Notes under the pieces: model-generated
The model's input: only the letters and a program-made list of their open reading frames with translations
What the model was told of the DNA's origin: nothing
Databases searched by the model: none
NCBI GenBank assembly: GCA_938003595.1
Contig: CALKYH010000195.1
Location: forward strand, 1-12,375
Source of the DNA: an uncultured bacterium
GTDB lineage: Bacteria; Planctomycetota; Phycisphaerae; Phycisphaerales; UBA1924
Direction: 5' to 3'
DNA: 12,375 bases
Shown: one piece after another, positions 1 to 7,150 of the stretch
Position numbering within the stretch: the first letter of the stretch is position 1
How the letters are laid out: every line of letters starts with the position of its first letter
Position numbers and translations under genes: made by a program

Positions 1-225
1 GGCTTCACCGTCGTCGAGTCGCCCACCGCCATCTGCCCGATCATCGTCCACGACACGGCCAAGGCCATCTCGATGAGCCAGCGCCTGCTCGAGCTGGGCG
101 TGTATGTCATCGGCTTCGGCTACCCCGTCGTGCCCGAGGGGCACGCGCGTCTGCGCGTGCAGATCTCCGCGGCCCACACGCGCCAGCACATCGACGCCCT
201 CATCGACGCGCTCAAGAAGCTGTAG
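1..225 (+). CDS. kbl: 2-amino-3-ketobutyrate CoA ligase (glycine C-acetyltransferase), C-terminal 74 residues only
   Basis: The reading frame is open from base 1 and stops with TAG at 223-225. The N-terminus, including the PLP-binding lysine region, lies outside the window. The fragment carries the C-terminal small domain of alpha-oxoamine synthases. The stretch YPVVPEGHARLRVQISAAHT closely follows the Kbl pattern (YPVVP-x-G-x-AR-x-R-x-Q-x-SAAHT), in which the Arg of the RxR element contacts the PLP-substrate carboxylate. By family knowledge the enzyme is cytosolic and PLP-dependent. It cleaves 2-amino-3-ketobutyrate with CoA to glycine and acetyl-CoA, the second step of threonine degradation after threonine dehydrogenase. 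The related 8-amino-7-oxononanoate synthase (BioF) and 5-aminolevulinate synthase share the fold, but the YPVVP and SAAHT motifs fit Kbl better. The gene converges on the PilZ gene with a 14-bp gap. Confidence 0.85.
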   Translation, partial: GFTVVESPTAICPIIVHDTAKAISMSQRLLELGVYVIGFGYPVVPEGHARLRVQISAAHTRQHIDALIDALKKL

Positions 226-239
226 GGAGCGGTGGGGGC

Positions 240-602
240 TCAGGCCGCGCGGCGCTCGGAGTCCAGGCGCGCCTCGTGGAGCAGCGACAGCTCCGCGGCG
301 ACGCGCAGCTGCTCCGGCGTGGCGCCCTCGAACGCCAGACCGATCGTCCACGAGAAGATTCCGTCCCGCCGGGCCCAGACGCAGCGGGCCGGCAGTCGCA
401 GACGCGTGCCGCCGCTGACCAGCTCCACCTCGCGCCGCTGGCCGACGCCCCATCCCCGCCGGCTGCGCATGCGCATGCCGCGGATGGACAGGTCGATGAC
501 GCGCCCGCGGTCGCAGGACAGGCCATCCACCTGCAGCCGCCCGACAGAGCGGTTGTCTTCCCAGGCATCGTTCAGGCCGGGTTGAATGTGGCGATTCGGC
601 AC
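240..602 (-). CDS. Small single-domain PilZ protein, probable cyclic-di-GMP receptor
   Basis: The protein has 120 residues and is essentially one PilZ domain. The first ligand-binding motif RxxxR is present (R18-S-V-G-R22). It is followed at the expected distance by the D/N-x-S-x-x-G motif (D37-L-S-I-R-G42), and then by alternating beta-strand-like segments (VELVSGGTRLRLPARCVW, WTIGLAFEG). In PilZ domains these two motifs wrap around a c-di-GMP dimer. There is no signal peptide or membrane segment, so it should be cytosolic. The start is GTG at 600-602. An upstream in-frame stop (636-638) leaves little room and there is no ATG before residue 43, so GTG is the best choice; the preceding GAAGA is only a weak ribosome site. 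The gene is divergent from a pseudopilin, and PilZ proteins often govern pilus or secretion functions, but that link is inference. The domain call is fairly sure and the output unknown. Confidence 0.72.
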   Translation of the reverse strand: MPNRHIQPGLNDAWEDNRSVGRLQVDGLSCDRGRVIDLSIRGMRMRSRRGWGVGQRREVELVSGGTRLRLPARCVWARRDGIFSWTIGLAFEGATPEQLRVAAELSLLHEARLDSERRAA

Positions 603-684
603 GGTCTTCAGGATCGGCCCCGGGGGGCGGGGGATTCACTCGCATTGGCGAGCAGGGCGCCGCAACCCCCCCCGCGCGGGCCCG

Positions 685-690
685 TACGAT
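685..690 (+). promoter_or_regulatory. Possible -10 element (TACGAT) of the pseudopilin gene
   Basis: TACGAT lies 6 nt before the chosen ATG at 697, so transcription would begin on or near the start codon and the mRNA would be leaderless. A GGAG at 692-695 is too close to the ATG to act as a normal ribosome site, which fits. No convincing -35 hexamer is visible. The 94-bp divergent gap (603-696) also holds a perfect 5-bp inverted repeat, CTCGC-attg-GCGAG at 639-652, which could be an operator shared with the PilZ gene. Both are weak calls. Confidence 0.25.
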
Positions 691-696
691 CGGAGT

Positions 697-1413
697 ATGC
701 GGCCCAGCCGTCACAGTTTGTCGCGGTCCGGGTTCTCGATGATCGAGGTCCTGGTGACGCTCGGCGTCATCGCGGTGGTGATGAGCGTGATGCTCCCGAC
801 CGTGCGCTCGGCGCGCGCGTCCGCCGCCGGCGCCGCGTGCAAGGCCAATCTGAGAGAGACCTTCGTCCACTGCGCCGCCTACGCGATGGAGCACGACGGC
901 CAGGGCCCGGCGATCGGTCAGCCGTACGGCGCCTTGCCGAACTGGGCGCTGGAGGTCCAGCGGCGCTCGGGCGTCGACGGCGACACGCCGGGCGAGCTGT
1001 ACCTGAACGCCTCCGTCCTCGTGTGCCCGGTCGCCGATGCGCGCTACCCGACGGACATGGTGCGCACCTACGCGATGAACGGCACGGGCCACGCCGGCGC
1101 CGCCATGGGCGACGACACGGACTATGACTCGACCGACCCCGCGCTCCGCGCCGCGATCCGCTTCGACCTGGTGCGTCACCCCGGGCGCGCCGTGCTGCTG
1201 GTGGACGCCGCCGTCGCCAACTTCGCGAGCAACCCCGCGCCCACGAACCGCTGCGCCAGCGTGATCGATTTCCGCCAGCCCGAGCATGTCGAGCAGCGCC
1301 TGGGCCTGTGGCATGTCGAGGACGGGGCCGACGCCTTCAACGGCGCCATGTTCGACGGCTCGGTCCAGCGTTACGCGAGCCCGCCCGAGGCGTGGCTCGA
1401 ACCGCTGCCCTGA
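697..1413 (+). CDS. Type II secretion/type IV pilus-like pseudopilin, planctomycete type
   Basis: The 238-residue product begins with a class III signal. A basic leader MRPSRHSLSRSG is followed by FSMIEV, so prepilin peptidase should cut after G12 and methylate F13; Glu at mature position 5 is present. The next segment, roughly residues 17-36, is the hydrophobic helix. The remainder is a globular domain with a Cys-Pro element (VLVCPVADARYP) and a tyrosine-methionine-asparagine segment (TYAMNGTG), both usual in planctomycete pseudopilins. Near the end comes HVEDGADAFNGAMFDGSVQ, a variant of the H-X9-DG motif with 13 residues between His and Asp-Gly. I chose ATG 697 because it puts the cleavage site at the normal depth; an ATG at 586 would add 37 unlikely residues. 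The protein would be inserted in the inner membrane and assembled into a pseudopilus. Many planctomycete paralogs have unknown roles. The gene ends 8 bp from the convergent phosphatase. Confidence 0.88.
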   Translation: MRPSRHSLSRSGFSMIEVLVTLGVIAVVMSVMLPTVRSARASAAGAACKANLRETFVHCAAYAMEHDGQGPAIGQPYGALPNWALEVQRRSGVDGDTPGELYLNASVLVCPVADARYPTDMVRTYAMNGTGHAGAAMGDDTDYDSTDPALRAAIRFDLVRHPGRAVLLVDAAVANFASNPAPTNRCASVIDFRQPEHVEQRLGLWHVEDGADAFNGAMFDGSVQRYASPPEAWLEPLP

Positions 1414-1421
1414 GCGCGAAC

Positions 1422-3071
1422 CTACGCCCGCTCGTCGATCCGCATGACCAGCAGCGTGGTGTCGTCCACGCGCCGGTTCATGCCGACGAACCGGCGGCTC
1501 TCCCAGATCAGGTGATCGGCGATCCGGTCGGCGCTGGCGTTCGGATCGGCGGCGACGACGAACCGCAGCGCGTCGCGGATGCGGGCCTTGCCGTACTTGG
1601 CGCCGCCGAAGTCGCGGGCGTCGGCCAGGCCGTCGGTGCAGACCAGCAGCACATCCCCCGGTCGAAGGTCGAAGTGGGCGCGCTCGTAGCGCTCCGTGGG
1701 ATCGATCCCGACCACCATGCCGGCCTGCGTCAGCTCAACGATGTCCGAATCCTCCGGGGCGTGCCCGGGCCGGGGGCGCAGCAGCAGCGGCGGCTCGTGC
1801 CCGGCGTTGCAGTAGGTCAGCCGGCGCGTCCCGGGGTCCAGCACGCCGTAGAAGATCGTCGCGAACTCGTTGTCCAGCGTGTCGCGGCACATCGCCTGGT
1901 TCACGCGGTTCATCACCTCGTCGAGGTGGTACAGGTCCTGGGCGTAGGCGCGCAGGGCCGAGCGCACCGAGGCCATGAGCAGCGCCGCGGCGACGCCCTT
2001 GCCCACGACATCGCCGACCACCAGCCCGATGTGCCCGGACAGCTCGATGAAGTCGTAGAAATCGCCGCTGAGCTCGAAGGACGGCACGGCCCGGGCCGCG
2101 ATGTCCACGCCGGGCGCCGCCGGCGCCGTGCGCGGAAACAGCCGGCGCTGCACATCCGCCGCGAGGCGCACCTGCTGGCGCACGCGGCGGTGCTCCTTCT
2201 CGGTCTCGAGGAGTCGCGCGTTCGCCAGCGCCGCGGCGCTCTGCTGTCCGATGGCCCGGAGCAGACTCTGCTCCGCCTCGGTGAACCGCCTCGGCTCGCG
2301 GGTGAACAGCCGCATGATGCCGACCGGCCTCCCCTGGAACACCAGGCCGGCGCTGATCATGCTGCGCAGGCCCTCCTCGCGGCGCGAATCGAACTGCGGA
2401 TCCCCGTGGCTCTCGAGCAGGTCCTCGATGCAGACCACCTCGCCCAGCAGCGCGGCGCGATCGGGCGCAGCCTCCACCGGCACGGTCATGGCGCGGACCA
2501 CATACTGATCGCTCAGCCCCCACCAGGCGCGGATCATCAGCTCCCGTCCGGTCGAGTCCAGCGTGCGGATCGTCCCCGCGTCGGCGCCGATGGTCTCGGC
2601 CGCCGCCCGCACCGCGACGCGCAGCAGGCCGTCCGCGTCGCCCGCGGCGACCAGCAGCGACGACAGCCGGCCGAGCACCTCCAGCGCCTCGACGCGCTGG
2701 CGCAGCTGCAGCTGGTGCTCGCAGAGTTCGCTCACGATCGACGCCACGAGCGAGACGATCCGCTCGATCGCCGGCAGCTCCTCGTTCGTCGGCTCACCCT
2801 CGGCCGCGAACACCACGAGCGAGCCCAGCGGGCCTTCCGAGACCGTCAGCGGGGCGCTGAAGATCGGCGCCGACGCCAGCGACGCGCCCCCGGACCCGCC
2901 CGAGCCGTCGCGCACCGACCACCGGCTCTCGCCGACCGCGCTGACGACGGCGCGGCCCCGGCTGTCGTGCAGCTCAACGGTCACGCCGGCGAGGGCGCTC
3001 ACCGCCTCGCAGAGCGCCGCGAGCGAGCCATCGGTCATGAAGTCGGTGATCGAGACCGGTTCCTGGGTCAT
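1422..3071 (-). CDS. RsbU/SpoIIE-type PP2C serine phosphatase with PocR-like and GAF sensor domains
   Basis: The protein has 549 residues. Residues 5-115 resemble a PocR-type ligand-binding domain (SITDFM, then LAALCEAVSALAGVTVELHD, then APIFSAPL and GSLVVFAA); this assignment is tentative. Residues about 120-295 form a GAF domain flanked by helical linkers. Residues about 300-549 are a SpoIIE-type PP2C domain, with the lead-in ADVQRRLFP, SGDFYD (D337), GDVVGKG (D354), NAGHEPPLLL, CTDGLADARD (D480) and DDTTLL (D536/D537). All expected metal-binding aspartates are present, so it should be catalytically active. Such phosphatases dephosphorylate serine on STAS-type anti-anti-sigma factors in partner-switching pathways, with the sensor domains tuning activity. 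No RsbV or RsbW homolog is encoded in this window. There is no signal peptide or membrane helix. The ATG directly abuts the TGA of the upstream secreted-protein gene, indicating co-transcription and probably translational coupling. Confidence 0.93.
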   Translation of the reverse strand: MTQEPVSITDFMTDGSLAALCEAVSALAGVTVELHDSRGRAVVSAVGESRWSVRDGSGGSGGASLASAPIFSAPLTVSEGPLGSLVVFAAEGEPTNEELPAIERIVSLVASIVSELCEHQLQLRQRVEALEVLGRLSSLLVAAGDADGLLRVAVRAAAETIGADAGTIRTLDSTGRELMIRAWWGLSDQYVVRAMTVPVEAAPDRAALLGEVVCIEDLLESHGDPQFDSRREEGLRSMISAGLVFQGRPVGIMRLFTREPRRFTEAEQSLLRAIGQQSAAALANARLLETEKEHRRVRQQVRLAADVQRRLFPRTAPAAPGVDIAARAVPSFELSGDFYDFIELSGHIGLVVGDVVGKGVAAALLMASVRSALRAYAQDLYHLDEVMNRVNQAMCRDTLDNEFATIFYGVLDPGTRRLTYCNAGHEPPLLLRPRPGHAPEDSDIVELTQAGMVVGIDPTERYERAHFDLRPGDVLLVCTDGLADARDFGGAKYGKARIRDALRFVVAADPNASADRIADHLIWESRRFVGMNRRVDDTTLLVMRIDERA

Positions 3072-4781
3072 TCACTCGGCGGGCGCTTCGCCCTCCCCGA
3101 GCCACAACACACGCAGGGTCTCCACCAGCGGATCGGCCGGCGCCTCGTACCAGGCGTCGATGCGGTCGATCGCCGCGAACCCGGCCTTGACATCGTCCGA
3201 CGAGCCCGTCTGGTGACCGAGGTACGCCAGCAGCAGGCCGGAGTCGCGCGCGAACAGATCCTCGCGGTTCGCCGCGTTGTCGCGCAGCGTCTCCACGACC
3301 GCGTTCAGCCGCGCCTCCCGCGGGAGCAGCTTGGAGTCGAACTGCACCGCCGCCAGCTCCGGATGGATCTGGAACAGCTGCGTCAGGTTCGCGGCGGCGG
3401 AGCGGTACAGCCCCGCGCCCAGCGCGGCGTGGACGCGTCCGACGGAGGCCATCGGGTCGCCCGGCTTCATGCTCAAGGCGCTGACGAAGCGCTCCTCGGC
3501 GTCGAACCAGAACCCGTCCGCGAGCATCCGCTGGCCGTCGCCCATGCGGTCCGCGTACGAAGTCTCCTCGTTCTCGCTCGAGAGCGTCGTCACCGTGGGA
3601 CGCGCGTTGCCCAGCAGAGAAGCGACCTCCTCGCGGATCTCCGCGGTCGTCATGCGCCGCTGGTCCTCGGCCGCGGCCTCGCCCGCCTCCTCGACCACCT
3701 CCTGCGAGAGCATCTCCTGACGCAGACGGTCCAGTCGCGCGACGAAGTTGTCCGCGCCCGTGTCGAAGACATTGACCGGGGCGCCGTTCACGGCGTTGGG
3801 GTCGTTCGGATCGACCGGAGCCTGCGGCGCCACCTCGGCCTCGCCCTCGGGTGGCTCGCCCTTGTAGGCGTTGAGCAGCCGGTCCATCACGCCGTCATAA
3901 GTAGACCGCGAGGACTCCACCCGATTGTCGATGCGCGTGTCGGCCTGCGCGCCCGCGACCAGGCGGTCGGACACCGGCTGGTTCGGCTCCAGGCGGGCCT
4001 TGGGCGTCGGCGCAACCTCCAGCGGAGGCGCGCTCGAGCCCGCGTTCCCGGCCGGAGCGCGCGTCGGCAGGTCGTAGGTCGGCGCCGGCACCGGCGTGGA
4101 CACGATGCCGCGCAGCGGCGTGGCGCCGATCATGAACTGCTGCCCGTCCTGGCCCTTGCCGGTCGCGAAGTAGTTCGGCTCCAGCGAGTTGGCCACCAGG
4201 AAGTCGCTCGTCGAACGCAGCGAGCCCGGACGCGCCGCGAAGGGGTCGATCGACAGGGGCTTGAGCGTGCCGGCCTCCTGCGGCTTGAGGTCGCGCGCCA
4301 TCACGCCCGCCGCGGGGCGGCTGAGCATGTACGGCGAGGACAGCGCGCTCGCCGTCTCGGAGGACGGGCCATAGCCCGTGGAGTACTGCATCTGCTGCTT
4401 CAGCGCGTCGATGGAGCGGACATTCCGCGACGCAAGGCCGGAGTTGAACGCGTCGCGCTCGAAGCGGAACAGCGTGTCCGAGCCCGTCTCCCCGCGGAAG
4501 TCCGACTCGGCCAGGTATCCCAGCGAGCCGCGGAAGTTCGCGCTGCCCGCCGCGTTGCCGGTGACGATGGCGTTCTGGAGCTTGTTCTGCAGCCGGACAT
4601 CGCGGACCTGCGAGTTGTACCCGCCGCTGCCCTGACGGAGGTTGTTGTCCAGGGCGCGCCCGCTGCCGAGCGCATCCTGGGCCAGGGCGCCCCCGGCCCA
4701 GAACAGGGCGGCGGCCACGCCGGCGGCGCGGACCAGCAGGGGGCAGTTCGGGCGAGCGACGGTTCGGTCGAGGTGCAGCAT
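3072..4781 (-). CDS. Secreted protein with N-terminal conserved block and C-terminal TPR-like repeats; function unknown
   Basis: The product has 569 residues. A Sec signal peptide is clear: basic start, hydrophobic AGVAAALFWAGGALA, and likely cleavage after A34 (ALA|QD). Residues about 40-112 form a glycine-, asparagine- and aspartate-rich block (GRALDNNLRQGSGGYNS, then NAIVTGNAAG, FRGSLGY, DFRGETGSD). I recall similar blocks in hypothetical proteins of Phycisphaerae, but not an assigned function. Residues 225-275 are rich in proline and alanine and probably disordered. Residues 345-395 are charged and helical, possibly coiled coil. Residues about 409-475 look like two tetratricopeptide units (GQRMLADGFWFDAEERFVSAL, GRVHAALGAGLYRSAAANLT), with more helices to the end. 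It should act in the periplasm or at the envelope, probably as a protein-binding scaffold. The ATG has a GGAGG ribosome site 7 nt upstream. It is the first gene of a two-gene operon with the phosphatase, so it may present an envelope signal to that pathway; this is inference. Confidence 0.8.
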   Translation of the reverse strand: MLHLDRTVARPNCPLLVRAAGVAAALFWAGGALAQDALGSGRALDNNLRQGSGGYNSQVRDVRLQNKLQNAIVTGNAAGSANFRGSLGYLAESDFRGETGSDTLFRFERDAFNSGLASRNVRSIDALKQQMQYSTGYGPSSETASALSSPYMLSRPAAGVMARDLKPQEAGTLKPLSIDPFAARPGSLRSTSDFLVANSLEPNYFATGKGQDGQQFMIGATPLRGIVSTPVPAPTYDLPTRAPAGNAGSSAPPLEVAPTPKARLEPNQPVSDRLVAGAQADTRIDNRVESSRSTYDGVMDRLLNAYKGEPPEGEAEVAPQAPVDPNDPNAVNGAPVNVFDTGADNFVARLDRLRQEMLSQEVVEEAGEAAAEDQRRMTTAEIREEVASLLGNARPTVTTLSSENEETSYADRMGDGQRMLADGFWFDAEERFVSALSMKPGDPMASVGRVHAALGAGLYRSAAANLTQLFQIHPELAAVQFDSKLLPREARLNAVVETLRDNAANREDLFARDSGLLLAYLGHQTGSSDDVKAGFAAIDRIDAWYEAPADPLVETLRVLWLGEGEAPAE

Positions 4782-4788
4782 CCGGTTT

Positions 4789-4793
4789 CCTCC
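4789..4793 (-). promoter_or_regulatory. Strong ribosome binding site (GGAGG) of the secreted TPR protein gene
   Basis: Read on the minus strand, GGAGG sits 7 nt before the ATG at 4779-4781, which fixes this start. Most genes in this window lack such a clear site. Confidence 0.7.
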
Positions 4794-4800
4794 GGCGGTG

Positions 4801-4844
4801 ATACGGGCCGCGGGGCGCCCGTGTGCGATTCCTGATCCATACTA
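4801..4844 (-). promoter_or_regulatory. Possible -10 element and leader hairpin ahead of the TPR-phosphatase operon
   Basis: On the minus strand a -10-like TAGTAT occupies 4844 to 4839. The transcript it would start contains a hairpin between the promoter and the ribosome site: ACGGGC at 4803-4808 pairs with GCCCGT at 4817-4822, extendable by a wobble pair and an A-T pair. I see no good -35 element at the usual distance. The 160-bp gap between the kinase stop and this gene also holds an 11-bp direct repeat, CGCCCCCCGGC, at 4888-4898 and 4907-4917. There is no intrinsic terminator in the gap, so read-through from the kinase gene remains possible. Confidence 0.3.
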
Positions 4845-4941
4845 GACGCCGGCGCCCGCCGACGACCCGAACATCCTTCGGCCAGATCGCCCCCCGGCTG
4901 AGAAACCGCCCCCCGGCACGACGGGGCCGGGTCGGTCCCGA

Positions 4942-6255
4942 TCAGGGGGTGGGTTCCGAGGTCTCGACGGCTCGGGGTGGCTCCGGGGGGGTCGGGATCT
5001 CAAACCAGACGGTCGTGCCCTTCTGCCAGAGCGATTCCAGTCCGATCCGTCCGCCCATCGCCCGCAGCGCGTGCCGGGCGATCGCCAGGCCCAGCCCGGT
5101 GCCGCGCCGCTGCGAGCCGAACCCCGAGCGCCCGGGGTCCACCTGGTAGAACCGCTCGAAGACCCGCGCCTGCTGGCTCAGCGGGATGCCGATGCCCTCG
5201 TCCTGCACCTCGAACAGCCATCGCCCGGCGCGGTCGTCATCCTGATCGCGCGAGGCCCATCGACCCCGCACCCGCACCGCCGTGCCCTCGTGGCAGAACT
5301 TCGTCGCATTGTCGATGAGGTTCCGCAGCACGACGAAGAGCAGGCGCGGATCGGTCTCGCATCCTTCAAAGGATGGATCGATCGCGAACTCGATCCGCAC
5401 GCCGCGCTGGCGCATCACGGGCCCGAACTCTCCCAGCAGCCCGTCCTGCAGCTTGGACAGGATCAGCGGCTCGAGGCGCAGCGCCAGCCCCGGCTGCTCC
5501 AGGCGCGACAGATCGAGCAGGTCGCGCGTGAGGTCCTCGAGGCGCACCACATGCTGGCCGATCATCGACAGCACGCGATCGAGCATCGCTGGGTCGGACT
5601 TGGCCCCGTCGGTCAGCGTCTCGACGCCCGCGCGAATGGCCGCCAGCGGCGTGCGGAACTCGTGCGAGGCGTTGGCCACGAAGTCGGTCTTGATCCGCAG
5701 CGTCTCGGCCAGCTCGGTGACATCGCGCAGCACGGTCGCCGTCGGCGACGCCCCGGCCCCCGGCTCCAGCGGCGTCATGACCACATCGAACACGCGCTCG
5801 CCCATCGCCGTCGGCAGCCCCACGCGCAGCCGCCCCTTCCGCCCGCGCGTCGCCGCCTCGTGCGCCTCGACCAGCTCCTTCCGTGTGAACAGTCCGCGCA
5901 CGGGGCGGCCGACCACCGCCGAGGTCGAGGCCCCGAACACCCGCGCCGCCGCGGCGTTGCAGCGCTCCACACGCCCGTCCCGATCCGCGAGAAACGCGGG
6001 ATCGTCCTGCGCGTCGATCAACGCCTCGAGTCGGCCCGGCTCGATCGACGCCCTCGGCTGCGGCGCCGGCGGGGCCGGCGCCGGCGCAAGGGCCTCCTCG
6101 GCGGCTGCGCCGCGGCGCGTGAGCGCGAAGATCAGGAAGCCCCCGCCGACCACGGCCGCGACGCCGCCCGAGATCAGTCGTGATGCAGTCGTGTCGCCCC
6201 CCAGCGCCGCGGCCAGCGCCACCGCGCCGATCACGATGACGACCGGGACCAACAT
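4942..6255 (-). CDS. phoR: PhoR-like membrane sensor histidine kinase with PAS domain
   Basis: The chosen start gives 437 residues. Two hydrophobic segments (about 2-19 and 27-45) are joined by only a few residues, so there is almost no periplasmic sensor. An alanine/proline linker (about 50-70) follows. Then come a PAS domain (about 72-185), a HisKA domain with the H-box ASHEFRTPLA (H198), and a HATPase domain with N-box NLIDNATKF (N316), DEGIGI (D352), ERFYQ and GTGLGLAI. All catalytic motifs are intact. The order two helices-PAS-HisKA-HATPase is that of PhoR, which autophosphorylates on His and passes phosphate to PhoB. ATG 6253-6255 is chosen because the first transmembrane helix begins right after it and it clears the regulator stop by 34 bp. 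A GTG at 6280-6282 is an alternative; neither has a good ribosome site. A longer frame from 6414 would overlap the regulator and is unlikely. The phosphate role rests on family resemblance and the adjacent porin. Confidence 0.88.
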   Translation of the reverse strand: MLVPVVIVIGAVALAAALGGDTTASRLISGGVAAVVGGGFLIFALTRRGAAAEEALAPAPAPPAPQPRASIEPGRLEALIDAQDDPAFLADRDGRVERCNAAAARVFGASTSAVVGRPVRGLFTRKELVEAHEAATRGRKGRLRVGLPTAMGERVFDVVMTPLEPGAGASPTATVLRDVTELAETLRIKTDFVANASHEFRTPLAAIRAGVETLTDGAKSDPAMLDRVLSMIGQHVVRLEDLTRDLLDLSRLEQPGLALRLEPLILSKLQDGLLGEFGPVMRQRGVRIEFAIDPSFEGCETDPRLLFVVLRNLIDNATKFCHEGTAVRVRGRWASRDQDDDRAGRWLFEVQDEGIGIPLSQQARVFERFYQVDPGRSGFGSQRRGTGLGLAIARHALRAMGGRIGLESLWQKGTTVWFEIPTPPEPPRAVETSEPTP

Positions 6256-6289
6256 CGACCGAGGATCGGGTGGGCGCGTCACGCGGGTA

Positions 6290-7006
6290 TTAGACGCTCT
6301 CGAGCGCGTTCGCGTCGTCCGGCGTCGCGACGGCGCGATACCCCACGCCCCGGACGGTCTGCACGATGCCCTCGTGCGGGCCGAGCTTCCGTCGGACCGC
6401 GGCGATATGGACATCGATCGCGCGCCCCGTGACGGTGATCCCCGGGCCCATGCCGCGGGCGATCATCTGGTCGCGCGAGAGCACGCGCCCCCGCGCCTGG
6501 ATCAGGGCGGCGAGCAGACGGAACTCCGTGGGCGTCAGCGTGACGGGCTTGTCGTCCACCGCGACCTCGTGCGTGTCCAGGTCCATGACGACCGGGCCCA
6601 GGGTCAGGCGCGAGGGGGCGCCGGTGTCCGCGGCCCGGCGGAGGACCGCCTCGATGCGGGCCAGCAGGACCTTGGGCGAGAAGGGCTTGGTCACATAGTC
6701 GTCGGCGCCCGTCGAGAGGCCGGCGACCTGATCCTGCTCCCCGGCTCGGGCGGTGAGCATGATGATCGGGGTCCGGGCCATCCGCGGGTCGGCCCGCAGG
6801 CGCCGGGCGACCTCGATGCCGGACAACTCGGGCATCATGATGTCGAGGACGATGAGGTGGGGGTTGTGCCGTGCCGCGGCCTGGAGGGCCTCCAGGCCGT
6901 TGCGGGCGCCGATGGCCTCGTACCCGGCCTGCCGGAGGTTGTATGAAAGGAGCTCGACCAGGTCGGGCTCGTCGTCCACAACTAGGACGCGGGGGGTTTC
7001 GCGCAT
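6290..7006 (-). CDS. phoB: PhoB-like OmpR-family DNA-binding response regulator
   Basis: The protein has 238 residues. The receiver domain (about 5-120) carries the acidic pair D11/D12, phosphoacceptor D55 (LIVLDIMMPE), T85 (IIMLTAR) and K107 (DDYVTKPFSP). The C-terminal winged helix of the OmpR/PhoB type (about 135-230) shows LTPTEFRLLAAL, the recognition region RAIDVHIAAVRRKL and the closing wing VRGVGYR. Every residue needed for phosphorylation and DNA binding is present. The receiver, notably the FSP segment and ARLRADP-like helix, resembles PhoB, the activator of phosphate-starvation genes. The kinase gene starts 34 bp downstream on the same strand, so the two form one operon. The ATG at 7004-7006 lacks a strong ribosome site. 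The gene is divergent from an OprO/P-type porin, a plausible direct target. PhoB versus a paralog regulating another stress cannot be settled from sequence alone. Confidence 0.9.
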   Translation of the reverse strand: MRETPRVLVVDDEPDLVELLSYNLRQAGYEAIGARNGLEALQAAARHNPHLIVLDIMMPELSGIEVARRLRADPRMARTPIIMLTARAGEQDQVAGLSTGADDYVTKPFSPKVLLARIEAVLRRAADTGAPSRLTLGPVVMDLDTHEVAVDDKPVTLTPTEFRLLAALIQARGRVLSRDQMIARGMGPGITVTGRAIDVHIAAVRRKLGPHEGIVQTVRGVGYRAVATPDDANALESV

Positions 7007-7150
7007 CGGGGCGGATCCCAGGGTTCGGGGTGAAATCGTGGCTCGGGCGCGAATCCTATCGGGGGCGCCGACGGCCTCCGAGGGGCTGCGAGGTTCTTGG
7101 CTGAAACTTCAACCTGGGGTCCGGGTGCCCTTCTCGGGGGGCAGGTAGGT

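Noticed and set aside
466..482. Palindromic GCGCATGCGC-like sequence.
   Set aside because: It lies inside the PilZ coding region (Gly-Met-Arg-Met-Arg) and is explained by the codons.
1308..4835. Very long plus-strand open frame (1175 codons) opposite the phosphatase and TPR genes.
   Set aside because: It is an antisense shadow produced by high GC content. The minus-strand frames contain complete catalytic motifs and a signal peptide, and the plus frame is mostly Arg, Ala, Gly and His.
4888..4917. Direct repeat CGCCCCCCGGC, two copies 19 bp apart, as a mobile-element trace or attachment site.
   Set aside because: It is too short and too GC-biased, with no recombinase or flanking duplication nearby.
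6058..6090. GC-rich repeat with palindromic GGCGCCGGC units.
   Set aside because: It encodes the Ala-Pro linker of the histidine kinase. The pattern follows from codon use in a low-complexity protein segment.
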